Origin: Hyaloperonospora brassicae
Lineage: Eukaryota; Oomycota; Peronosporomycetes; Peronosporales; Peronosporaceae
NCBI GenBank assembly: GCA_947650285.1
Contig: CANTFL010001254.1
Location: 186,001 to 250,000, forward strand
DNA: 64,000 nt
Direction of reading: 5' to 3'
Shown here piece after piece: positions 35,360 through 46,365 of the stretch. Both the position numbers and the translations under genes were made by a program. Below the pieces are notes generated by a model. The model made no database searches, was not told the DNA's origin, and worked only from the letters and a program-made list of their open reading frames with translations. Positions within the stretch are counted from its first letter, which is position 1; each line of letters starts with the position of its first letter.

Positions 35360-36440
35360 AATTACTTCCTTTTTCTGATCATCGGAGAAGATGTCGTCAT
35401 CTTTGTTGTAATAGTAGATGGCGATGCTGAAAATCCCAGCATTGTCATCAACATCTGATGCAATAACAGCGTCATGACTATTACTGAGGTGCTATCATTA
35501 TCGATGACGACTTGATCGAGATCGGCATCATACGTGACGACGTTTGCTTCGACACGTGATTTGCAAGAAAAAGGACTGTTTTTGCTCGATCGAGTCAGTT
35601 TTCCCATATTTAAGAGTCACACTCTAAACGGTCGTTAGACGTGGGTGGCGTAAGCCATTCACAAAGTATAGTGTGTCCTAGTTTAAAGCGTGCACCGATT
35701 TGTTGACGAATTATATGCCATCTGCAAAAACTTGATCCAAATCGTTTTCGGGTAGACATATCCTCGAAGTATCTTTCATGACAACAGGTTATGCTTGTTA
35801 CATCTGTCCGTTGGTTTTAAAAACGTCGAATGTTGACATCTTTGAACACGTTCCGAGCAACCGGATCACAAAAGGCCATAACTTCGCCGTGAAACGAGGA
35901 TCACGGTTGGACACAAGATCACGAGATAACCCTAAGGTCGAAACGTCGAGTTGATAACGACACGTACACAACCCTGTGCCTTGATCGACTCGGTCACTGC
36001 AGCAAGATGCACCATCTAGCTTTATCGGTCAACGAACACAAGAATAGCCTTATTCTTGTGGTCGTCTTAAGAAACCCGAAGCGATAGTCCATGTAAACGG
36101 ACTGCCAGCACTTAAAAGGGACAGGTAGAGGCTGTAAGGGTGTACGGGATGAATAACTAGGTCCACCCGTTGACAAAACTCACAAGCCCGAATGTACTTG
36201 CGAACATACTGATACTGGCGGGGCCATAAAGTCACGACTCGCAGTAAGGTAAGTCTTCGATCTACAACGATGGCCTCCTGTTGGGGCACCGTAACACGCA
36301 TAAATGATGTGCAAGCGCAAATTGATATGAGCGGGGACGACGACACAAGGCGTGTCGCCGGCAACGGCTGTGTAATAAAGACGCCCATTGCGTGAAGTAT
36401 ACCGATTTGAAGAGGATCGGTACAAAGCCGGTATATCATT
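35360..36440 (-). pseudogene. Element C integrase zinc-binding and core region
   Basis: Minus-strand frames give Trp-Pro-Arg-Gln-Tyr-Gln-Tyr-Val-Arg-Lys-Tyr-Ile-Arg-Ala-Cys-Glu-Phe-Cys (36,250-36,180), the Cys-x2-Cys half of the HHCC zinc site. Then comes Pro-Leu-Pro-Val-Pro and Trp-Gln-Ser-Val-Tyr-Met-Asp (36,130-36,090), where the first core Asp sits. The core then breaks down; the post-core acidic ORF is 35,607-35,362. The same frame breaks occur in element B. Confidence 0.7.
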
Positions 36441-37967
36441 CAAAGATGTACGAGATGGATTCACCACATGATCCATAAAGCACAGAATATCCATGTCCAC
36501 TTCGTAAGCCTTTCGTACGTTGTCAAGTAAATTTGATGACGGCATCACTGGCTGTAAGTGTTGCAACTGTGGACTTATCTTCATTTTGGACTGCGCGACC
36601 GACTCGAAATTGGGTCGGCGCGATAGCGCGTCAGCGACGACATTCAGTCGTCCTGGCTCGTACTCCACGGAGAAGTTATCCTCAGCGAAGAAGGACAGCC
36701 GCCTCGCAATTCGTTGCGAGAGATGTGGACTGTTTACGGCCGTGCGTAGTGACGCATGGTCCGTATAAACAATGAACGGTTCATCTCCCAAGAGATAGAC
36801 GCGAACCTTAGCCAGTGCGTACTTCATGGCAAGGAGCTCCTTGTCATACACTGGGTAATTGCGCTCAGCTGGTTGCAGCTGACGCGATTGATAGCAGACG
36901 ACGCGCTCTTCGCCGTCTGTGTCATACTCCATTAACGCACAGCCGATAGCAAAATCGCTGGCATCACAGACCACATGAAATGGTCTGTCCTGATCTGCAA
37001 TCGCCAAGATCGGCGATTGCATCAAGCTTTGCTTGATACCTTCAAAGGAACGCTGGCACTCAGCGTTCCATGACCACTTCCTATCTTTCTTGAGCAAGCA
37101 AGAAAGATGAACAGTCATCTCGGCATAATTGCGCGAGTACTTGTGCAAGTACGCCGCTAGTCCAAGGAACTTCCTTAGTCCCTTGACATCGACTGGCACT
37201 GGCCAGTCGGTGATCGTCTTGATCTGTTCGGGATCAGGGCGTACGCCGTGTTTACCCACGATGCACCCAAGAAGTGGTATTTCGCTTGCCGCGAATATGC
37301 ACTTCTTGAGATTGGCGTACAACTTATGATTGCACATAAGTTTGAGAACCTGACGAACGTGTGTTCTGTGGACTTCAACGTCCGTCTTCCCGTCCATAGC
37401 CCGTCTATGGACGAACACATCGTCGAAGTAACTCGGTGCGAAGTCTCGCACCGGTCTCCACAGATTTGTGACTCATCTGTTGAATGTTGCGGGGGCGTTG
37501 CTCAGCCCCTGTGGCATAACTAGCCACTCTCACAGCATACCGCTGGGCGAACTAACTGCCGTGTACGGAACATCCCGTTCACGCATGAGGATCTGATAGA
37601 ATCCATCCATCAGATCCATGGACGAGAAGATGGTACTATTTGACATACCGTCTATGATTACGTCCTTCCTTGGTATCGGCGTCTGATCCGGTACCGTTGC
37701 AGCATTCAATTTGTTGAATGCGTGCACTATCCGCCACCCTCCTGTGGCCTTTCGCACACAGAAGGTCGAAGAGCTGTGAGGAGAACTTGATTCCCTTACA
37801 TGACTTGCTGTAAAGCGATCAGCAAAGAACTTGTCGATCGCGAGTACGTGTTCACGAGGTAGTGGCCACTGCTGCATGACACCGTACTTCGAGCCCGGTT
37901 TGAGCTCGATCTCGTGTCGAGTGCCTTTATCCTTAGGCAACTTGCATGGCACGGATTTAGGGAACAC
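36180..37967 (-). pseudogene. Element C reverse transcriptase and RNase H
   Basis: One minus-strand frame from 37,967 to 36,180 with only two in-frame TGA codons (37,532-37,530 and 37,475-37,473), each where Trp is expected. It holds Gly-Gly-Trp-Arg-Ile-Val-His-Ala-Phe-Asn-Lys-Leu-Asn (fingers), Phe-Ser-Ser-Met-Asp-Leu-Met-Asp-Gly-Phe (first Asp), Met-Pro-Gln-Gly-Leu-Ser-Asn-Ala-Pro and Ser-Tyr-Phe-Asp-Asp-Val-Phe (catalytic box). RNase H follows with Cys-Asp-Ala-Ser, Asp-Lys-Glu-Leu, Tyr-Thr-Asp-His and Val-Ala-Asp-Ala-Leu-Ser. The frame runs on into the His-x-His half of the integrase zinc site. All RNase H acidic residues are kept. Confidence 0.85.
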
Positions 37968-38780
37968 ATCCTAGAATTTGATTTATCCTTATACAAAGGA
38001 TTTGCCTGAAGTGACTCCCAGGATTGAGACGTGTATAGCTCAATCCGAGTTTTTTCATCGAGGACACTTTCGCCCATCGATGAGCTACTGAGAACCCGTT
38101 CGTTCTCAGCAAATATTGATGCCGACCGAATATCGGCCACATACTCATCCTCTGTGACGAGTATGCAGATCTGCTTGACCTTGCTACTACGCCGATCACG
38201 AAAGAACCGTTTCGGTTCTAAGCGTTTGCATTTGAGTTATCTCCGAAATTAACTTCGGAGGCACAACCAGATCAAGCGTATAAGCGCCTACGCTTGATCC
38301 GTCATTAACCAAGACGTTCAACGTCTTGGTTTCTTCCTGGGAACTTGCTTCCACAGGTTGCTGAGGGCCTAATCCCTCATCATTAGAATTGAGGAATTCC
38401 TCTCTCAAGCACGTGGAGACTTATTCCCTCGATGTCTTCTGACTGTGGCTGTGCAACCACAGTTAGGGCCGTATCCTTATACGGTTGACTCTACAGTCGA
38501 CCTTGGAAGACCGTGTTGACCCTTTGGTGGCAGCAGGTTTCTTTTGTCTAAGATGTTGTCCGCTAGAAATACATGCATGTCCCGGTCCACTCGACTTGTT
38601 CGAGTGGTGGACCTTCGGCGCTGCATGTACCTACTGTACAGCCGCCGGGAGCTTGCTCTGAAGTGTAGTGATCTTCTACACTGTGGTCTTGTGCAGTCGT
38701 ACTAACGACCGTACGGCAAATGATGCCATCAAACTCACTAACCGTAACGTCCACAAGTCTTGTGGATGCTCGAAGACGTT
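37968..38780 (-). pseudogene. Element C protease-RT linker
   Basis: ORF pieces 38,408-38,196 and 38,140-37,796 match the linker of element B (Glu-Ala-Ser-Ser-Gln-Glu-Glu-Thr, Asp-Leu-Val-Val-Pro-Pro). Upstream of that is a Ser/Thr-rich, frame-broken stretch. No catalytic motif. Joins protease to RT in the polyprotein. Confidence 0.55.
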
Positions 38781-39240
38781 CATCAGATGGTCATATGATG
38801 ACCAAGCGGCAGACATCTTGACGGGTCGATGCTGCCTGCTCACCCTTGGCTGGTACCTTCTGAAGCCAAGGTAATCCCAGGATGACATCAAATTCTGTCA
38901 TACAGATCCAGTACGATGAAGTCATCATCCGAACTGTTCGTCCTCTAACGTGTAGTGGATTACCTACTACACGTTTCTCAACGGTTATCGATGCGCCTGT
39001 TGGCAAGGCGCACCGTCATCCTTGTGAGGAGGAATGTCGCGCTCAACGAACTCGAGCCTACGACCCTCTAGTGACTGGCGTCGAACAAAGTTGTTCGACG
39101 CCCCACAGCTCTACTAGAGCATGAAGCGACAAATCATTTGTCGCTTCCACTCAAGGTGATGAGCGAAACGCCATCACCAGGTGCAGAGACACACAATGAT
39201 TGTGTATCTGAAGCAACTTTCGTCAAGAGATTTGCAAATT
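38781..39240 (-). pseudogene. Element C aspartic protease
   Basis: The ORF at 39,006-38,791 has Thr-Gly-Ala-Ser-Ile-Thr-Val-Glu-Lys-Arg-Val and Phe-Asp-Val-Ile-Leu-Gly-Leu-Pro-Trp-Leu, the flap and C-terminal ILG motifs of the family protease. The Asp-Cys-Gly-Ala active site seen in B and E lies in a frame-shifted part near 39,100-39,080. Broken by indels. Confidence 0.65.
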
Positions 39241-40434
39241 CTCTTGAGGTTGCTGGATCAGTAGGGCGCTCCGCCCCTACTTCCCGTCCATTTTGATGTT
39301 CCGCTTCGCTGTTGCGGTTTCGCAACATCGTTGATTTACGCCCATTACCCTTCTTGTCAAACGGACGATCCATTCGCTCAGTACTATTTTTTGATTCTGG
39401 GCGAGGAGCACTACACTCGCACCCGTAGTGTCTTAACTTCTGACAGCGATTGCACTTCTGGAATTGCTTGGTAATTGAATTGCGAGGTCTCTCGCTCTTA
39501 ACATAACAGAGGTAGTATTGGTACTATACCTCTAGTCTCTTGTCGTTTCGCTGGAAGATAAGAGCTCGAGCAAGAATGATCCTGTCTCATGCTTATGTCC
39601 TCCTTTTCTGCAGCTGAGATTGCTTGCTCAAGCGTATTTAATCATAAGCGGAATAGCTGGTTCCTGACGGGCCCATTTGCAAGCCTTTGCACGAAAACAA
39701 TAATTAAGGTGTGTTTATGTACTGGGTTGGCAATTATACTACTCGCGAGGAGTCGTATAGGCTGAGCGTAACGGTTTGCATCACACTTACCCTGCTTGAG
39801 TTTCAGTAGCTCTGATCGAGCATGGAACTCAGCCCTTGGCGGCTCAAACGTTTGTTTGAGTCTTATCTTGAAGGCTTCAAGCGACGCAGAAGCATTTGGG
39901 TCGCTCATCTCCAGCCCTAATCTCCAAGTCTTGGCACGTCCCGCCAGGTGGGTTTGAGCAAATGTGACTTTCATTTGGTCATCGTCGGTACGACATGCCT
40001 TTATGGATCCATTAAGCTCGACGAAGTATAACAACAAGGCGTCTACCTCGACTCCTCTAGCATTGGAGATATTGATCTTCAAATATTTTAGACGACGCGT
40101 TTGTGCCGTCCCGCCCACAGCAGCATTGAATTGCTGCTGTATCAACAGCTCTGTCGGTTAAACACCGAGTTTTCTTAACTGCTCAGCCTGTTAAGAGCCT
40201 TGCTGGCGAAGCAAGGCAACTTTATCTCGTTCAGCGCCAAGTAAATGTTCAATCAATCTGAAGATGGCGGCATGTTGTTGGTCTCAGTATAGAGGTTCAC
40301 ACATAGCGGTAACGCCAGTGTCGTGCACAGTAGAGCTCATCCGCCCTACCGCGGCCCAGCCGGAGGACACTCAAATGGGCGAAGCCTTCACGTGTGGCTT
40401 TTAAGGTCCCATCTCCGTCCCTCATGTTCATGAT
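39241..40434 (-). pseudogene. Element C gag
   Basis: It starts at 40,434 (Met-Asn-Met) and matches the B/E Gag layout: N-terminal domain, Gln-rich coiled coil, the capsid-like core (ORF 40,145-39,642 with Glu-Pro-Pro-Arg-Ala-Glu-Phe and Leu-Leu-Lys-Leu-Lys-Gln-Gly-Lys), and a CCHC knuckle (Cys-Asn-Arg-Cys...His...Cys) near 39,455-39,410. At roughly two thirds identity to B Gag it is far more diverged than its pol. Several stops (TGA, TAA) are present. Confidence 0.75.
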
Positions 40435-40479
40435 GGATAAGTTCGGTGGTCGTTGAAAGGACGCCAAAGTGCTACCAGG

Positions 40480-40562
40480 TGTAAAGTGGCACGCTCTTGC
40501 TCAGATAACTGATCAAGGCCTTGTTTTGATAACCTTCACAAGGGTGCGTACGCCTGAAAAGT
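40480..40562 (-). repeat. Element C 5' LTR, first piece
   Basis: Matches the start of 32,643-33,111 (TGTAAAGTGGCACGCTCTTG..., CTTGCTCAG and CAAGGGTGCGTACGCC). It is cut at about 40,562 where element D begins. Beside it CTACCAGG (40,473-40,479) is the minus-strand primer-binding site, as in B and E. Confidence 0.65.
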
Positions 40563-40989
40563 CTCATAATCAATCAACGCCCACGGCTGTGCGCGTATCT
40601 TCATCGACACTGTGTTTCAACTCCACGGTTTACCCCGTGAACTCGTATCCGACCGTGACCCTCGGTTCACGGCGGCGTTTTAGCAATTCGTGTTCCTCAC
40701 ATTGGGAACACGGTTGAAAATGTCAAACTCTGACCATCCTGAAACAGATGGTCAGACAGAACGTGCGAATCGTGTCCTCGAAGAAATTCTTCGCGGATAC
40801 GTCCACTCCTTTTCACATTGTAGTGAGTTCTTGACGATAATTCAGTATGCCATCAACAACTCCGTGCATGCGTCCAAGACGCATACACCGTTCTACGTGA
40901 ATGGATTACACCACCCACGTATTCTCGCCCTCATACAGAGTGACTCTGAGTTAAGGGGGAAGGGACTCGCTCGAGCAAAAACCGTTTAG
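40563..40989 (+). pseudogene. Element D integrase core
   Basis: Near 40,605-40,680 the translation reads Phe-Ile-Asp-Thr-Val-Phe and Leu-Val-Ser-Asp-Arg-Asp-Pro-Arg-Phe-Thr (second catalytic Asp). After a frameshift the ORF 40,690-40,989 gives Met-Ser-Asn-Ser-Asp-His-Pro-Glu-Thr-Asp-Gly-Gln-Thr-Glu-Arg-Ala-Asn-Arg, holding the third catalytic Glu. Then comes Ala-Ile-Asn-Asn-Ser-Val-His and Thr-Pro-Phe-Tyr-Val-Asn-Gly, typical post-core residues. The first Asp and zinc site are lost with the 5' truncation. Confidence 0.85.
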
Positions 40990-41019
40990 GCCTCTTGCTC
41001 ATCACGTATCGATTGCTAC

Positions 41020-42173
41020 ATGCCGATAAGTTTGATGTCGATGTCGATAATGTCGACATCAATGCAGTCGACCCTAGCAGTAGCAATGACGCTGCTGCTA
41101 CTTCAGACAATGATGACTACTCTGGGATATTCTAGCATCGTCAACGACTATGCCAGCGAGGAAGAAGACACCCTCGCTGAAGAAGAGAGCAATCTCTTAG
41201 CAGTGCGCACGAAGCGCACTGAAAGACAAAACAACGAGTCATCAGAGAACTTCCTGCTGACTCGAGAAACGGTAGTTCGTTTCGTTCAGGACTCCATCGC
41301 AAATGCGGTGGACCGTCAGAAACGGAACGCAGACAAGAATGGAAGAGCAAATGTTCTTTCATTTAAGGTTAACGACCTAGTACTACTGTCAACGGTAAAC
41401 TTACCTGGACATGCATTCACTAGTGTCGGCAGTAGTAAACTACTGCCGAACGTACATTGGGCCATTTCGTGTGTTGCACTGCAAGAGAAATGCATACAAG
41501 ATCGAATCGCCTCGTGGGATGCGCACGCATCCTACGTTTTATGTTGGTCGTCTCCGCTCGTACCATCAGTACGAGGCCTCTTTCGAGAACGGAGATAACC
41601 AGCGCGCTCAAGAATCCCCAACAGATTCTTGTAATTACGGACCAAACTCTAAAGTTGGTCCATCGTCAAAAGGAGTTGGTCCTTCGTCGACGCGGCCTCG
41701 CGACGAGCCGTCTCTAGCTCGTCGCGCAAACGACGCCTCTCGCGTTCACTCTTAAGCTGAGCGAACGAAAATTCCGATCGATCCTTCTCCCGATCGGCAC
41801 GAAGACGTCGCACGTCCGACTGCAAGGCTTGCCGTCGACTGTATTCGTGCTCGACGTCCTCCCTCATCTCGGTCAGGTAACGCATGTGGTTACCCAAAGT
41901 CTCGTGCAGGCCCGGCGGCTGAGCCGTACCTTATCTTCCCACCACCACCAAAATCACTGGTGGATTCCCATGGTGGTCAACGCTTTCTTGTGGAGCGTAT
42001 TTTTGGACCACCGTGACGCTTTAGGATCAAGGACGAGCTACCTCGTCCGGTGGCGTGGGTACCCACCTTCCTTTGACGGCTGGGAATCTCGTTCCCAGCT
42101 GATGGCCGACGTTGAAGGTCTCGTCCACCAGTATGACGAGACCCATCCGATTGGTCCTGTGGCCCATCGGTAA
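41020..42173 (+). pseudogene. Element D integrase C-terminal domain and chromodomain
   Basis: The ORF 41,020-41,598 has an acidic stretch (Glu-Glu-Glu-Asp), then Ala-Asn-Val-Leu-Ser-Phe-Lys-Val-Asn-Asp-Leu-Val-Leu-Leu-Ser-Thr, the integrase C-terminal fold. After frame changes, 41,829-42,173 contains [17 protein letters not shown], a chromodomain with all aromatic positions, and ends at a stop at 42,173. The antisense ORF overlaps the linker and chromodomain on the other strand. Confidence 0.8.
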
Positions 42174-43150
42174 ACACGCGCCCTAGGCGCTTGTAGACGG
42201 ATTGCAAGTTTGCAATCGCGTCACGCATCTCAGCCGAGATGTGTGCCCTTTCCCAGGGCGAACTTAGGGAATGCACGTCCCTATGCGCACGCTGCGAGTT
42301 GTCAACACAACCCGCACAAGGGTCTCCTCATGTGAGGCAAGGAATGCCTGCCTCACTCGACAAACAATGCAACCGGTACCTTGCACCGGTTGGCGTTCGC
42401 TTTTCGAACTTAAGGCGTATCGCCTCAAGTTTCTTAAGCCACCCTTCTCGTCCAAAATTATTTACGTTTTAGACGAAGGCGTTACACGCAGCCAAAAGCG
42501 AGTTCTTGCCACGCTTTTGGTTGCTATTATACCATCGATGCCTAAAGAAGGCATAGAGATAGAAGTCTTCTTCAGCGCGGAGGTTACTCGCGCTGGAACT
42601 TAAGCCATGAAGCTCAGTTGCATCGAATAAGGAAATTCGATGGTGTAGGCTTGTCTCGTGATACAAGCTATTTATGAGCTGCTCGGGCAAGCGCCACGAC
42701 TTGAGCTCACCACGCTTCAATGTAGTACCTGTTTCGGTACCACGGCTTACAGAATGACGATGGCTCTCGCCATCGTCATCACGCTCGTGCGGGGAAGCAC
42801 GAGTAGATGCTGGTGAGGCATATGTATTCCTCACCATAGAGTTCATCATCACTGCCGAACAGACTGTGATGCATTTCACGAGTCCGCTCGTTCGACAGTG
42901 CTCTTGACGAACGATGAGGCACCGCCGGTGATCGGGATGCCTCTGGAACGTTGCGCGAGCCAGGCACGTCTGACTCGCCATAATTGATGACCTCATTGCC
43001 AAGGTCATCATGTGCACGTATTGCGATACCGCGTTCGTCTGCAGCACCTTCTGCTGCAGACGGAGAACAAGCAGCAGACGACGAAGCGTCTGCCGCAGAG
43101 TCTGGCACAGCAGTAGGCTGTGTGGTCTTCGAATCACCTCGCATCGACAT
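41649..43150 (-). pseudogene. Element D antisense ORF (aORF)
   Basis: Minus strand, starting Met-Ser-Met-Arg-Gly-Asp-Ser at 43,150. Blocks in order: Ala/Ser-rich acidic N terminus, Arg-Glu-Met-His-His-Ser-Leu-Phe-Gly, Phe-Asp-Ala-Thr-Glu-Leu-His-Gly-Leu (42,630 region), Asn-Val-Asn-Asn-Phe-Gly-Arg-Glu-Gly-Trp, Gly-Ala-Arg-Tyr-Arg-Leu-His, Glu-Met-Arg-Asp-Ala-Ile-Ala-Asn-Leu-Gln, and a C-terminal coiled coil (41,897-41,649). Frame changes and a TGA at 42,330-42,328 interrupt it. The same order is found in B and C. No known domain recognised. Confidence 0.65.
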
Positions 43151-43267
43151 ATTAACTATGCGATGCAGGGTCAGGAGTGAATGGGTCTGACCAAATAAGT
43201 GCTCCCTGTCCCACTGGTGTCCAACGTCTGGCCACCAAGTTTTCGATAGTCACACGGTGACTATCAG

Positions 43268-43282
43268 ATAAGGGAGGGGTAA
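43268..43282 (+). promoter_or_regulatory. Polypurine tract of element D
   Basis: AAGGGAGGGGTAA immediately before the 3' LTR (TGTAACGGGG at 43,283), the expected plus-strand primer for a plus-strand element. Confidence 0.7.
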
Positions 43283-43728
43283 TGTAACGGGGTAGCCCGT
43301 TAAATGAGATTGGTATTAAAACAATCTGACAATAAAGAATATTACGTCGAATATGTCTTTTAACAATATCACAAGAGCATGATGATATTGTTGGGATGAC
43401 CGAAGGGTCTACTCATTGGTTGATATCGTGATGATGTCAACCCACCTAATCGCTACTAGACGCGCGCAATGGGTGGTGAGTAGACGTCATCATACAAATA
43501 GTTATATTAGTATAATTAAGTCAGGACAAAGAAAGATACAAGGAGTTATAGTACTTAATTATATTAATACAGTTTTACTTTTACCAAGAGACTAGTCTGA
43601 CTACTTAGTCTTCTTTCCTTCCTCTGTGGTTCCTTAAAACACCTAGCAGGGCACTGTCGACCACTGTCGTCAGTGGGAGTATATTCCGTACTGGTCAACC
43701 AGTACGTAGTCAACAGTGCCCCGTTACA
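43283..43728 (+). repeat. Element D 3' LTR
   Basis: 446 bases, TGTAACGGGG ... CCCCGTTACA. It has the family core GACGCGCGCAATGGGTGGTG and hairpins such as AGATTG/CAATCT (43,307-43,327). It is diverged from the B/E LTRs but has the same plan. Confidence 0.8.
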
Positions 43729-44064
43729 TCTGTCTTTAGGGAAAAGTAGAACTGGTTTTTAATATAGTTACTTTCTTACTAAATCATCTTTCGTCTTTAT
43801 CTAACTATATTAAACTACTGTCTCCTGTGGGGGGCTTCTATCCACCACCCTTTGCGCGCGTCTAGCAGCGATTGGTGGTTAAATTGGTTGATGTACACGG
43901 TAGACCAACCAAGAAGTGGACCTCTCCACGGATATTACCCTTAGAGGTAATATGCCGACAACATCGCTTTTCTCGCGTGATGTTGATTGAATATTATCAA
44001 AACAGATATTATCAAAAGTTGGTAGTTTCGTACCAATTGTTATGCAACGGGCTCACTTCGTTAA
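43729..44064 (-). repeat. Element C 5' LTR, second piece
   Basis: It continues the C LTR after D: from TTTAGGGAAAAGTAGAACTG to GCAACGGGCTCACTTCGTTAA, closely matching 32,780-33,111. About 60 bases of LTR are missing at the D junction. Confidence 0.75.
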
Positions 44065-45882
44065 ACATCTGGTCTAGGTATATTGTTCTTTCCAAATAAC
44101 ATGACACACTGCATCCGTCAACGATGCGTTTCGACGAACTCTCAACAACATGAGTGGTCGAGGACTTGAAGGGTTTGTTTACATGTCACCAGCACTAGGG
44201 CTTGGGTTCGTTCCAATTCCAAAGTGTCGACTCAAATTTCTTCGCTGCTCAATCCTGTCGGAAGCGCTTTGACAGTCTCCTCGTCGCATGATAAAAGTAA
44301 GCACGCACTTCACTTGAGAGAATAGGCTTGGTACTGCAGATGTATATCAGTATGAAGTATGGATCAAACAGCAGCCATGTCGCGTCTGCACTCTCTTCTA
44401 GACGCGTTTTTCAGTTAACATGGACAAACGATGGTCGTGAGCACAATCCAACCTCTACATGAGCGAATTGGAGTCGCGTGGTCTGCAAGCGCGACCCAAC
44501 TCGAGCTTACATCGTCCGTCATGTCAGCAAAACATATCCCGTCAAGGTCCGTAATCTACAAATTGCCGTCATTCGTGTACCCACCAGTATCGTAAATCCA
44601 TCATTGTATTATTTGGTACTTCCCCCTATCTCTTCGCCATTGGACGCTGGATCGCACTGTAGATGTGATAAGCTCCTTCTGCTCTGCTGTAGCTGTCTAC
44701 AGTCGATGAAGAATCTAAAGGTTGTAAATTAGAGCTGATTTAGATGTGGCATGATACAGTGTGTTGTAGTCTTGTACCTTTTTTTCACATACACGTCCCG
44801 TCTCCCAGTCACCGTAGATCTGATACGTAAGTATTTTCTGTTCCTTGGCTGTTGATGCATTGCATTGTCCTCACCACTTATCGATGCTTCTTCTCAGAGC
44901 ACATCTCCATGCGAACGTCGAGTGTGTATGCTACCGCGAAAACGCGCTCCGTTAAGCTTGCACTTGAGCCTACCATATAAGATGCTGCTGCCGCAAATCT
45001 ACGGTATATATTCTGGTCTCGCACATGAGCTAGCGGTCAGTGACGGCAACTACCAGCAGTATCGAAAGCCTAGTGTCTGTTATGATACAATTGAGACGGA
45101 CACGTCTGCACAGTGTTAGCCGAATCACTTCCCTTAGCTCGTTAGTTTTAAACGCATCGACCCACGTTGTTGTGAACATGTTTGTCAACAATGTCACATC
45201 ATCTACGTTAATATACTCTATCACGTCTTTTGCTTTAAGCGCCTCAAGCTTTTGTAACTCCGCGTCACGCCACTTGCGTGCGCTATCTGACCATATCGCT
45301 TATACATGGTTATTTGAAGTCATAATATTGCTGGCTACAATTGCGTTTACCCGTTACCAATGTCATTCAGTGTCGTATAAACGGCGAAATGAGTGAAACG
45401 CGATGAAAAAAGAGGCTGACTAGCATTCCTCAAGCTATCCCGTCGACTTTTATATTCTGAGGTGTCGGTGCTACTGAATGGTGGCAAATATTTGAGCGCT
45501 TGCGCTTCGCCGTCTCCACTCGATTCTGTGGCTCCGCCGCGCTGCATTTGTTTTCCGTATCAGTGTCTTTCTCGCACTCGTCTAATTTCATAGAAGTTGA
45601 TCTCCATTGATTGAGTCGGTGCTATCAATATCATCATTAGCGTACTTGCATCATGACGAATCTCCTAGACTTCGACTTCAGCGCCTTCCCCCCTTCTTGA
45701 GTTATATTCGATGCTGTTGCTAGCTCTTGGTTCATTGTAAACAAATTAAAATAATTGTTGGACGATACCTATATCATTTGAATCACGTCTAATCGGACCA
45801 GTGAATGTCGTTGGATTATTTATAGCGTAGATACTTTTAAATCACCATTCCGTGAATTGTTGGTATCAATCTCTACATCGTT

Positions 45883-46197
45883 ATGACATTCTGCGATCTC
45901 AAAAACTCCATCTTCGTCAGTGTCGACAACGCGTTTGCTTTCGTTGATATTACCATAAACAATTTAGTCCTTCTAGCTAGTGGCACTTATACATTACACT
46001 TCGGAAATAAAACTACCTACCGCGATGCTTTCGTCGATAGCATCTTCGTTGGCGGTTTATGTGTTTTTGTAGGTGTAGCAATCGTAATCGAGAACTTGCT
46101 CATTTACTTGATTGATAGGCACGATCTTCCGTGTATGGTTTTTTATAAAGTTAAAGAGTACAACCCAGAGCATCTTCCTCAAAAGCCAAAGATGTAA
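45883..46197 (+). CDS. Unrecognised 104-aa ORF with a membrane segment
   Basis: A hydrophobic stretch of about 24 residues in its second half (Phe-Val-Gly-Gly-Leu-Cys-Val-Phe-Val-Gly-Val-Ala-Ile-Val) is a likely transmembrane helix, followed by a short charged tail ending Lys-Pro-Lys-Met. An upstream hydrophobic ORF (45,040-45,396) in another frame could belong to the same decayed membrane protein. No family assigned. Confidence 0.25.
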   Translation: MTFCDLKNSIFVSVDNAFAFVDITINNLVLLASGTYTLHFGNKTTYRDAFVDSIFVGGLCVFVGVAIVIENLLIYLIDRHDLPCMVFYKVKEYNPEHLPQKPKM

Positions 46198-46365
46198 CCG
46201 ATCCTTACAATATGTTTATCTCTGAAACGCCGTGCGTCGGGTTCGACCTGCGCATACGCTAATAAAATCGACGTTAAGCATTTTGTGCGGTGCCCTTGCA
46301 CATTCGTGAGCTTATGTTTAAATGTTGGTGTAGACGGCGTATTACAACGCATCCATCCTATATAA

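Larger units (their letters stand above)
40563..43728 (+). mobile_element. Element D: 3' half of a Ty3/Gypsy element inside C's LTR
   Basis: Plus strand: integrase core from its middle, integrase C terminus, chromodomain, antisense ORF, polypurine tract and 3' LTR. The 5' LTR, gag, protease, RT and RNase H are missing. Both edges abut pieces of C's LTR, so D landed in C and was 5'-truncated then or later. Confidence 0.75.
32643..44064 (-). mobile_element. Element C: Ty3/Gypsy, minus strand, inserted in right arm
   Basis: 3' LTR at 32,643-33,111. The 5' LTR is split by element D into 40,480-40,562 and 43,729-44,064. Between them the minus strand holds gag, protease, RT, RNase H, integrase and chromodomain, and the plus strand an antisense ORF. 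Flanks ACAACT (32,637-32,642) and ACATCT (44,065-44,070) look like the target duplication with one change; the empty site in the left arm reads ACCACT. Stops and frameshifts disable it. From about 35.36 to 39.1 kb it is nearly identical to element B, but gag, LTRs and the 3' part are much more diverged. Confidence 0.85.
27631..44922 (-). repeat. Right arm of giant inverted repeat (interrupted by element C)
   Basis: Reverse complement of the left arm. The uninterrupted inner part is 27,631-32,642; the outer part resumes at 44,065 and ends near 44,922. Between them lies element C with D inside it. Removing C leaves about 5.86 kb, the same length as the left arm without Copia. Confidence 0.9.

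Noticed and set aside
15532..44922. Palindrome as a pure assembly artefact
   Set aside because: The arms differ by many scattered substitutions and by independent insertions (Copia on one side, C on the other), which a duplicated contig would not show.
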